The notes below the pieces were generated by a model that saw nothing but the letters and a program-made list of their open reading frames with translations, was not told the origin of the DNA and searched no databases. Positions 55,215 through 64,000 of a stretch of DNA of 64,000 nt are shown here, piece by piece. A program made the translations under genes and the position numbers. How positions within the stretch are numbered: the first letter of the stretch is position 1; every line of letters begins with the position of its first letter. Origin of the DNA: Amoebidium appalachense (taxonomy: Eukaryota > Ichthyosporea); contig CAVNZM010000006.1 in assembly GCA_963693365.1 (NCBI GenBank), positions 11,284,001 through 11,348,000 of the forward strand. Direction: 5' to 3'.

Positions 55215-56489
55215 GGCCTGTTTGGCAGCACCCCAATAATCGTATTCGTATTTATCTCCTAAATACGATCTACCGTATTTACAAAATTTATCGTGGTATG
55301 CGTATTTATTATTAGGGCCTAAATACGTTTGGTGCCTTCCAAACGCTGTCAGGCGTGACTGGTCACATAAAATGTCGATACATGGTTCACGAGATCATGC
55401 AATCAAAACCGAACCACACTAACTATATATGGAAACACAGCAATCCAACACAACTAATGCATGACAAATAACCAATCACCTCACCGCAATGCCACTCGGT
55501 GGATCTTCGTCTCTCACCGCTTCCTCCTCCCGCTTGAAAACCACAGTCGATACATGGTTCACGAGATCTGATTGGCCCTATTCGCACCCATTGATCATCC
55601 TTCGGTATATGCGCCCATGCATATAGGCTGGTGCAGCTGTAGTCAGTATTACAGCGAACGGCAAAAACGAGACACCGACAGTGAGTCTTGCTCTGTTTAA
55701 CAATAGGTTAGAACGTCTGTTATCGAAGGGATACTGCCAGTTATTGCGGTGGTGTGTGCCGCTGCTGGCGCAGCAATTGTTATGCAATACGCATCTGAAT
55801 ACAAGCAGCAGCAAAACACACGCTCACTCTCTGGAAAGGAATATGTTCGTGAGCTGTTAGAATTGGGACACCCTCGTCGTGTTTTGCACATCATGCGCGC
55901 AAGCCCCGAAGCCATAAGCCAGTTAATTGAAGAGATGCGGCCTTACGTGAAAGAGAGTGCGCACACGGACGTTGAAGAGATCGTGTGTCTACTGATGCTT
56001 ATTCTTGGGCATGGCGACTCGCGGTTCGCAAGACGGCCGAGGATCTACGTAGACTACGACACAGCACGGAGACTATCAATAGGTACCGTGTAGGGTTCCT
56101 CGTCCTCTGTCTTACCTGTGCAGCCCAAATTCATGTGCCAATTTTAACTGAGCATGTACACAAAATGACGTGTATGACACCGACCTTCTTTTTTACAGTG
56201 AATTGTTCACGTGCATGCGCCGGCGGCCCGGCATGCGTACTGTAGTAAAATTGTGCCCGCCGCGGCTTACGCTGTACCATTGGCTAGCTGATAGCCAATA
56301 AATGATGCGAAATGCTCTGATTGGCTAATTTCCTATATCCGTATTTACGAAAATCACCTCCGGAAAAGCGTATTTACAAAAAATAAAAGCCCGCGGCGTG
56401 TTTGGCATGCCACGGGATCGTATACGTATTTAGGCCCTAAATACGAATGCGATAAAAAAAACGGTATTTAGCGCGCTACCAAACAGGCC
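55215..56489 (+). mobile_element. Decayed PIF/Harbinger-like DNA transposon
   Basis: The ends are a 15-bp inverted repeat, GGCCTGTTTGGCAGC at 55215-55229 and its complement (one mismatch) at 56475-56489. Inside both ends lie multiple CGTATTTA/TAAATACG subterminal motifs in both orientations. The interior encodes a fragment resembling the N-terminal part of Harbinger-type transposases. Flanking triplets are AAG and AAA, compatible with a 3-bp target duplication with one change. A 23-bp direct repeat containing ATACATGGTTCACGAGATC occurs at about 55374 and 55548. The length (1275 bp) and the missing DDE nuclease part indicate a non-autonomous or truncated copy. Confidence 0.6.
55749..56093 (+). 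pseudogene. Broken Harbinger-type transposase fragment
   Basis: The frame reads SGKEYVRELLELGHPRRVLH, then LMLILGHGDS, the pattern seen before the nuclease domain of PIF/Harbinger proteins. Near 56030 the likely continuation moves to another frame (KTAEDLRRLRHSTETINRYR), so the reading frame is shifted. No catalytic DDE segment follows before the right terminal repeat. The family call is from pattern recognition and is moderate. Confidence 0.5.
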
Positions 56490-56759
56490 AAAGAAAAAGA
56501 AAAGGGAAGACAAAGATTTGGAGATACGAAAAGAAAGGAAAAAAAGGCTCAGAGGGCCGGGGGGCAACAACCCTCCATTACACAAAGTCAGCGAGCCAAG
56601 CTTTCACAACAGATGGCCCTGAGGAGACAGCAATACAGTCCCAATATAACAATTACAATCCCATGCATTCGCTTCGGAAAGTCGGCCATTCGTGTCAGTC
56701 AAATCTCGATTCACACCTAAGAACTCCGTCACTGTGGCCCTTGCGGCATCCTCACTGAT

Positions 56760-56797
<38 letters not shown>

Positions 56798-56878
56798 CTC
56801 CTCCTCCTCCTTATGGGCCCTTGATAATCTCCCAGCACCACCACCAGAGCACGACCCCAGCCTCCAGCCACCATCCCA
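56490..56878. other. Intergenic stretch between the transposon and CDK5RAP1
   Basis: Short A-rich then poly-C sequence. It should contain the CDK5RAP1 3' UTR; nothing else seen. Confidence 0.6.
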
Positions 56879-57218
56879 TCATGTGTGGCCGGCAGAGGCC
56901 ATCTCGGAGTCTGCCGGGGGGGCACCCTGGGCATACAGGCCCAGGCTGGTGCGGGCCACAGGCAGGCCCCTGAGGGTCTGCATATTGCTGTCCGTGATGC
57001 GCACCTGCAGCCCAGCCGTCAGTCTAACTGATACTGCGTGCACACAGTGTGCATGCCTGTCTGCTGGTGGTGCCTGCTGCGTGCTGTGTTGGTGTCGGCA
57101 TGTCTGCAGACGGTGTGACCCAAGCACAGTCCATTGTGGTATTCAATGGTTCGTGGCACAAGACACTCCTACCATGATGTCCAGCCTGCACACAACTCTG
57201 AGACTCAGCCCTCCTCCT

Positions 57219-57259
<41 letters not shown>

Positions 57260-57918
57260 ACCACACACACACACACACACACACACACCACCCCTCTTTC
57301 ATCGCAGATCCCCTCCCCCCCCCACACACACACACACCCACCTCCACATAGTCGCCCGGCTTGATCTCCGCCTGCTGTGCGCCCGTCAGCCTGCAGGGCA
57401 CCGAGTCCTTGGGCAGAATGACCTTGAGGAAGTTGTCAGCCCGCCCCACAAGGTGCTGGTCAGACCGCCGGCTCACCTGCATGCATGTATTAGAATGTGC
57501 TGGGTGGTGCAAGCAACGGTTCACGTAATGCACGTGTTTCTTTTGTGGGAGGTAAGGGGTAGGGGCTGGGGGGCGGGAGGGCAGAGGAAGGGGACGGGGA
57601 GGATAGAAATGCGCTACGGAGTACGAAGAACACGCTCATTGCGCACAACACAATGCAGATAGCACAAGCATACAGGAGGGGTGTGTGGGGGGGCTCTATC
57701 GACCACAGAGACATTGCTATCCGGCCAACACGAATTCCTGGAGTCATGGCCAAAAATGGGGGCAGGGTCTAAGGTGGTTGGTGGTGGTTTATTCCTTATT
57801 TACCAGAGGACCAGTGTAATTGCCACTTGACTTGGGCATTGTAAGTAAATGAACAAGCAATGCATGCATGTGTGATTGTGCGTGCGTGTGTGTGCATGTC
57901 TCCGTGTGTATGTGTGAA

Positions 57919-57949
<31 letters not shown>

Positions 57950-57973
57950 GTGCGTGCATATATACATATATGC

Positions 57974-58009
<36 letters not shown>

Positions 58010-58030
58010 GTGCGTGCATATATACATATA

Positions 58031-58079
<49 letters not shown>

Positions 58080-58133
58080 TATGCATGTGTGATTGTGCGT
58101 GCGTGTGTGTGCATGTCTCCGTGTGTATGTGTG

Positions 58134-58169
<36 letters not shown>

Positions 58170-58193
58170 GTGCGTGCATATATACGTATATGC

Positions 58194-58240
<47 letters not shown>

Positions 58241-58522
58241 CGTGCATATATACATATATGCATATATATATACGTGTGTGTGCATGTGTGTGTGTATGTG
58301 TGTGTAAGTGTGCCCACCTTCTCCACCAGCACCAGCTGTGTGGTGCCCACGTGCCTTCTATGACGTTCCGTGACACTGACACGGTACGCCTCAATCACCT
58401 CCTGGAGTCGTCGCAGCTTTGTGGCCTCGGGGACATCGTCTACATATGCACGGTGCGCATGTGTTTTCTGTGTGCATGCACGTGTGCGTGTGGGTTGCAA
58501 GGGTGAGCATGTGTGTTTGGGT

Positions 58523-58554
<32 letters not shown>

Positions 58555-59966
58555 AAGAACCACACCGCTAGGCAACAAGCTGACAGGATAAAAGTGTAGC
58601 CCCCCCCCCCCCCCCCCCCCTCCTCCCCTGCCCCCCTATGCAGTTGAACATTTTTGGCAGTTACCATATTTAGGCACCAAATCGTGTCTCTGTTAAAATG
58701 CACCCACACATGGATGACCCTTTCAGGCCACCCACAAACCATCCCCACCGGCCACCCACACCACCCTCTTCCAGAACCACAGCCTCAGCCACAATCCAAT
58801 AGCCCCCCCCCCGTCCCCCGCATGCAAGCACACACCTCTCTCAGGCTGTAGGCAAAGAGGAAGGCCATGTCATAGCCCACCCTCCTCACCAGGTCCACCG
58901 TCTGCACGTGGTCCTCCTCCGTCTCCCCACAGAACCCGCTGATGAAATCAGACGACAGCGCCACCCCCTGATTGGTAGCTATTTTTAGACTGTGCAAACC
59001 ATATGCAGTCACTGGGGTTAAAGCCCCTAGCACATGTTTGTAGACACGCAAACACACAAACACATGCACGTGCACACACACAGAGACATGCACGTGCACA
59101 CACACAGAGACATGCACGTGCACACACACAGAGACATGCACGTGCACATACAAAGACATGCACGTGCACACACACAGAGACATGCACGTGCACACACAAA
59201 CACATGCACGTGCACACACACAGAGACATGCACACCCCATCCACACCAATACGCAACACACAAAGTGCCTTTTACCACTCCAAAACAAACCCCACCCACG
59301 AAAAGGCACACACGCTTCCAGGCGCCTGCCGGCGCCATCCACCGACAAACACACCCGCACCACACGCACACCACACACCAGGGCACACAGACACACCCAC
59401 CCACCTGGGATGATGGTGCGGATTGTGTCCACGAGTTCCAAGTATGCCTCCCTCGTGTACCTGCAAACACAGTTATTAATAGCAGTGCCCCACAGCAGAA
59501 ACGCTCTTCAGCAATTTCCAGATGCCGTTTCCCCCTTCACAAATTTCCTTCCCCCCCCATCCCCCCCAAAAAGCTCTCCCCCTTTCATCTTTGCACCTTA
59601 CTTTTACCAAGGCCTCGCACCTCCCTCGTGTTCTGGTTCTTGCTGAAGAAAACAAATCATGGTGGACCACTGACAGCATGTGGGATGGTGTGTGTGTGTG
59701 CGTGTGTGCGTGCATGTTGGAGGTGGGGCAGGGGGGAGGGGGGAGGGGGGAAAGGAGGGGGAGGGAGGGGGGGGCTCACCCTCTTCTCATTCTTTCGAGC
59801 ACGGCAGTGCTGCCGCTTTGGGCCGGTAGATGAATCTGCTTGCAGAGGTTGGGCCTTTCGGCAATCAGGTGCAGCAGCTGTGTGTGTGTGTTTGGGGGGG
59901 GGGGGGGGGGGGGGGGGAGTGTGTGTGTATGTGTGCGTGAATATGCAAGCCTAAAGGTGTTTTATA

Positions 59967-60022
<56 letters not shown>

Positions 60023-60420
60023 GTCATGTAAGCCTTTGAGCCTGTGTCTTGGTATATACCGTCTTGGTGTGTGATGCCCGTGTGCACACGTGTGGGTCTA
60101 TGGTTTGGGTATGTGTGCAGGAGGCCAATTCGGTACACACCCACACAGCCCATGGTGGCTAGGGCCAGGGCCACGACATGGATGCATGCTCACAGTGCTG
60201 TTGATTTGGGGGGAGTGTCCATTGTGTGACTTAAAGAGTTTGTGAATGTGCACAGCCAAGATTATGGCCATGGCGCAGCACATGTTTGTGTGTGTGCGTG
60301 TGTGTGTGTATTTGGGGAGGGGAGGGGAGGGGGAGGGGGGAGGGGGAGGGGGAGTACGAAGTACACATTCCCAATGACATCACAGTGCAGATGTTAAAGG
60401 ACGTATTGATCATCTGTGTG

Positions 60421-60502
<82 letters not shown>

Positions 60503-60844
60503 CGTGTGTGTGCGTGCGCGTGCGCGTGCGTGTGTGCGTGTGTGTGTGTAGGGGCGGGGGGGTTAAGCGGCATACATCGTCGGGGAAGTCCTTTGGGTGT
60601 GGACTGGTGAACCTGATGCGCATCTCGGGGTCAATCAGCGATGCCCCGGTCCTGCATGGTGGGTGTGCACGTGGTCAGGGTGTGTTGGGTGGGTGCTGGT
60701 GCCATGGGCCAAATCCACGCGTGCACATGTAAACCTATGCAGACTCCCCCTCCCCCCCTCCCAAAAAAAAAAAAATCACCACTACCCACCATCGGCACCA
60801 CCATCCCGAGCCTGCCCAGCCCAGCCCCCCCTTCCTCCCCCCCC

Positions 60845-60898
<54 letters not shown>

Positions 60899-61689
60899 AA
60901 CCCATCCACCTACCCATCCGTGCTCCCATTGGTCTCAACACTATCTCTTGCCAACCTCCCCCCCCCCCGCCCCCCGCCACATCCCACGGAACACACACCC
61001 ACCCACATGCCCCATCACCAGCACTCTGTGTGCATAATAAGTGGATACACACCATGAGCTCCGTGAAGCGTGCGCCCCCCAGTTTGTTCTTGTAGACCGT
61101 TCTAAAGCCTTTGCTGTTGACCGTGGGCTGCCTCTCACTGCTTGCACTCAGGTCCCTGTAGCTGTTGACGTTCTGACCAAGCAGGATCACCTCCTTGACA
61201 CCCTGGGGGAGGGGGTGGGTGGGTGGGTGGGTGGGTGGGTGGGGTGTGGGGGTGTGCATGCATGCGTGCATGTGAGTGAGTGTGTGCACGCGTGGATGGC
61301 TTACTTGGTGTGCATGTGAACCGGGTGTGCGTGTTTGTGCGTATGCATGCACATGTTGGTCAATAGCGTGCATCCCTTTCACCCAGGCACAGATATATCC
61401 ACTCATCTATCCATCCTGATATCATTCTCACCTCTCCACCCAGTGACACTCCCGCCCTTTCTGCCGCCCCCCTCCCCCCCCCCCCCCCCTACCTCACCAC
61501 CTCCCCCGTTTAGCGCCGCACACAAACACACACATACATGCACAAGTCCGAGCACAATCACACAACCGCACGCACACACGCAAACGCAACGCATACGCAA
61601 GCGGACGCGCACGTGGACGTGGACGCGGACGCGGGCTCGCACATGCACACGCACACCCGCACACGCACGCACGCGCACGCGCACGCACA

Positions 61690-61774
<85 letters not shown>

Positions 61775-64000
61775 ACAAACACGCACACACACACCTGGTC
61801 AGCTAGGGCTCTAATCTCGTCCAGCACACTCTCCATTGGACGGCTTCTCTCTCTGCCCCGTGTGAAGGGCACGATGCAGTAGCTGCACATGTTGTCACAC
61901 CCCCGCATAATGGACCTGCAACCAGCCAATCAGCATAATGGACCTGCACACAGCCAAGCAGCATAATGGACCTGCACACAGCCAATCAGCATAATGGACC
62001 TGCACACAGCCAATAAGCATAATGGACCTGCAACCAGCCAATCAGCATAATGGACCTGCACACAGCCAATCAGCATAATGGACCTGCACACAGCCAATCA
62101 GCATAATGGACCTGCACACAGCCAATCAGATAATAGACCTGCACACAGCCAATCAGCAAAATGGACCTGCACACAGCCAATCAGCATAATGGACCTGCAC
62201 ACAGCCAACCAGCATAATGGACCTGCACACAGCCAATCAGCTTAATGGACCTGCAACAAGTGATGTGTCTAATGTCTGGTGTTTGGAGCACACCAGTGGA
62301 AACCATGCAGAGGGTGGGTGTATGCATAATACAAGGCTGCAGGTAAACCATGCAGCACACAATTGGCATGCAGGCAGCAGGCATGGGGGGATTGCTCACA
62401 CATATGCGCTGGTGCTGGACGGGTTGAGGCGCACGGGGGCTATGTCTGCATAGGTCTCCTCCAGCGACAGCTGCACGTTGGCTGTGCATTCAGTCAGGCC
62501 CAGCACAAGCCCCCACTGCCTCACATCCCCTCCCCCTCACCCCTCGCTCACTTTCCAGCCAAACTCCCAGCACCAGCACTGGCTAGCATACAATACGCCG
62601 CATGCATACCGCCATACCAATGGCGCCCCCCTCCTCGTTGACCTCCGACATTGAAAAGACTATTCCCTACTCAAGAAAGCATGCGGCCACGTGTGCATGT
62701 AACCCCTGCCTCTCCACCCACCCACCACCACACCCACTACATAGTCTCACAGGCATGCACGTGCATGCCCCTCTCCTACCTGCCGTGTGCCCGTCCTCCA
62801 CCACACTCAGTAGCCGTGGCAGGTCTCTGTACGCATCTGCACCCCCATCCTCATCAGCACCCACCAACCGCTCTGCCCCGCTCCTCCTCACAAGACACAC
62901 AACACCACCACCATTGCATTCTAAAAGGTCCCGGGACCTCCCACGGGGCAAACAAGGAGTCGTTTTAGTATCACATTGAATGAATGCACTGCACACTGTG
63001 ATTGGGTTGGTGCTGCCGCTTAAGCAAAAGTGAGACCGCCCAACACCATACATGTGGCATCGGCTACAATCGTAGCAGCAACTGTCTTTCTACTTCATAT
63101 GTACTCAATGTGGCTAAGAAAAAATGGCAAAAGACACAGTTTTCTTATAGTATCAGTGACTGTGAGAACACACAGATGAAGCAAAACCTCCCTGTTTCAA
63201 CATCTCATGTCACCCAATGAGAGGGGTCCAGACATTTCCAAGAAACCATGGCTTTGGAAAGGAAATCAGCCACAGGTGGATTCTAAGTGCACAGCACCAG
63301 AAGGGGCGGGAGAGCGGGAGACGGAATCATCGATTTTTTCTTTGCCTCCTCCCCTCCCCCACCCACCCATCCCCACCCCGTTCCCACCCTCCCCCCCCGC
63401 CCCCCCTCCCCTCAGGGCGAGGTGAACCGTGGGGGTGCGGAATGTGCATCCATGGCCAAATATAAACAGTCCATGTACACATTCCAAATATGTCGAGGAG
63501 CACTGATTTGGCGGGGGGGAGGGGGGGGAAGGTATGTACCTGGGCCTACGACCAGGTCAACCATCTTGTCAGCCTCAAGCAGTTTGGTCTTCAGACGCTC
63601 AGCCATGCACCCTGCAGCCCAAGTCAGGGGGATAAGAAAACAAAAGGAAAAAAAGGAGGGATAAACAAGTGGATAGAATGGGTAGATGGATATTTGTATA
63701 AAGGACGAGGAAGCCCCGTTAGTTACAGATGTGGTTGTGGTAGGCGGGGATACAACTGCCATCGCCTACAGACAGAGACTGAATGATAGGCAGAATTATT
63801 TGCGGCAAGCGGCTTGGAGGAAGGGAAGCTATGTACTGCCAAGTGGGACCATATCCACCACCAGCCCATGGCCCATTGTGTTACCATATGCAGGCCGAAG
63901 TTTCGGCGAGACAAAAGCTGTCGAAAACCACGTGCCAAAGGAGAGAGTGGGGGTTCCATACCCAATACGCCCACCTTCAGGGGGGGATCTGTCTTTCTGC
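56879..64000 (-). CDS. CDK5RAP1: CDK5RAP1, radical-SAM tRNA methylthiotransferase (5' end outside window)
   Basis: MiaB-family enzyme; the animal protein converts i6A37 to ms2i6A37 in mitochondrial tRNAs. Exons in transcript order: 64000-63962 (partial), 63611-63540, 62836-62780, 62481-62400, 61915-61795, 61202-61053, 60651-60576, 59877-59780, 59460-59405, 58978-58836, 58467-58318, 57476-57342, 57004-56879 (TGA). Landmarks: [11 protein letters not shown] (third Cys of the N-terminal cluster), YRDLPRLL, the radical-SAM CX3CX2C in [76 protein letters not shown], and a C-terminal TRAM-like domain ([16 protein letters not shown]). Exon 60651-60576 carries one base too many, in a run of four G. 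At the 59405/58978 junction phase is kept either by an unusual AATAG acceptor, adding TNQ, or by an extra G in the run beside 58967. About 430 residues are visible; the first N-terminal Cys residues lie beyond the edge. Confidence 0.93.
57855..58300. repeat. Tandem duplication of about 220 bp of GT/AT-rich repeat
   Basis: The segment beginning GCATGTGTGATTGTGCGTGC at 57863 recurs at 58083 in the same order: GT array, CATATATACATATATGCATA, GT array. A (TA)n run of about 40 bases (58036-58073) separates the copies. It lies in a CDK5RAP1 intron. Confidence 0.85.
59040..59235. repeat. 24-bp minisatellite, about seven copies
   Basis: The unit AGAGACATGCACGTGCACAC plus ACAC includes the palindrome GTGCAC; in a CDK5RAP1 intron. 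Confidence 0.9.
60430..60500. repeat. (GT)n microsatellite
   Basis: About 70 bases in a CDK5RAP1 intron, close to the exon that ends at 60576. Confidence 0.9.
61690..61794. repeat. (CA)n microsatellite abutting a CDK5RAP1 donor
   Basis: On the transcript strand the radical-SAM exon (61915-61795) is followed at once by (GT)n containing its donor. Confidence 0.95.
61905..62262. repeat. 28-bp minisatellite duplicating a 3' splice site, about 13 copies
   Basis: The unit CATAATGGACCTGCACACAG plus CCAATCAG is repeated about 13 times in CDK5RAP1. Its first copy spans the functional intron-exon boundary: read on the transcript strand, each copy contains a TGCAG acceptor followed by GTCCATTATG, the first ten bases of the radical-SAM exon. 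Confidence 0.93.

Noticed and set aside
61905-62262. CRISPR array
   Set aside because: The copies are directly adjacent with no unique spacers and lie in an intron of a eukaryotic gene. The same reasoning applies to the arrays at 23.5, 29.7, 32.1 and 44.5 kb.
60651-62481. Bacterial-type MiaB or CDKAL1 instead of CDK5RAP1
   Set aside because: [33 protein letters not shown] and [18 protein letters not shown] match the CDK5RAP1 branch closely, and the gene is intron-rich.

Overview
This is a window of eukaryotic nuclear DNA. Six spliced genes can be read from conserved protein families joined at GT-AG introns. Exons are short (17 to about 500 bases). Introns are packed with (GT)n/(CA)n microsatellites, poly-C/poly-G runs of 20-100 bases and minisatellites. 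The gene set (RAD54B, CDK5RAP1, a HIP14-like ankyrin-DHHC protein, ISCA2, a VPS9 protein, a CAMK-like kinase) fits a unicellular or simple eukaryote with animal/holozoan-like or early-branching gene content. No ribosomal or organellar marker is present, so I do not name a lineage. The very long predicted peptides made only of CV, TH, P or G repeats are translations of simple repeats, not proteins.

Layout. (1) About 0.9-11.0 kb, + strand: a coiled-coil protein ending in a VPS9 (Rab5-type GEF) domain. (2) 11.85-15.81 kb, - strand: a complete seven-exon, 340-residue membrane-anchored histidine phosphatase. (3) 16.29-25.38 kb, + strand: a 17-exon ankyrin-repeat DHHC palmitoyltransferase, divergent from (2) across about 480 bp. 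(4) 26.02-37.50 kb, - strand: a complete 27-exon RAD54B of about 903 residues. (5) 37.5-42.5 kb: an intergenic stretch that becomes less repetitive and more AT-rich from 39.2 kb, with one unrecognised 209-codon ORF. (6) 42.51-47.76 kb, + strand: a four-exon mitochondrial ISCA2, with an apparent one-base loss in a G-run at its first Fe-S cysteine. (7) 49.99-53.0 kb, - strand: a four-exon Ser/Thr kinase. (8) 53.0-56.9 kb: a second low-repeat stretch holding a decayed PIF/Harbinger-like DNA transposon with matching terminal inverted repeats. (9) 56.88 kb to the right edge, - strand: CDK5RAP1, whose 5' end lies beyond the window.

The genes have no common pathway: endosomal Rab activation, protein palmitoylation, recombination, Fe-S assembly, tRNA methylthiolation and kinase signalling. 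ISCA2 and CDK5RAP1 are related only in that mitochondrial [4Fe-4S] assembly supplies clusters of the kind CDK5RAP1 uses. Exon boundaries were placed by hand from reading-phase continuity and family similarity. The phases close exactly in the histidine phosphatase and RAD54B. In the other genes a few junctions miss by one base, mostly beside a run of G.

The most interesting architecture is in the introns. Microsatellites repeatedly begin exactly at splice donors or end exactly at acceptors. A 28-bp minisatellite has multiplied a CDK5RAP1 3' splice site about 13-fold. One RAD54B intron consists almost wholly of a two-module 15-bp satellite.
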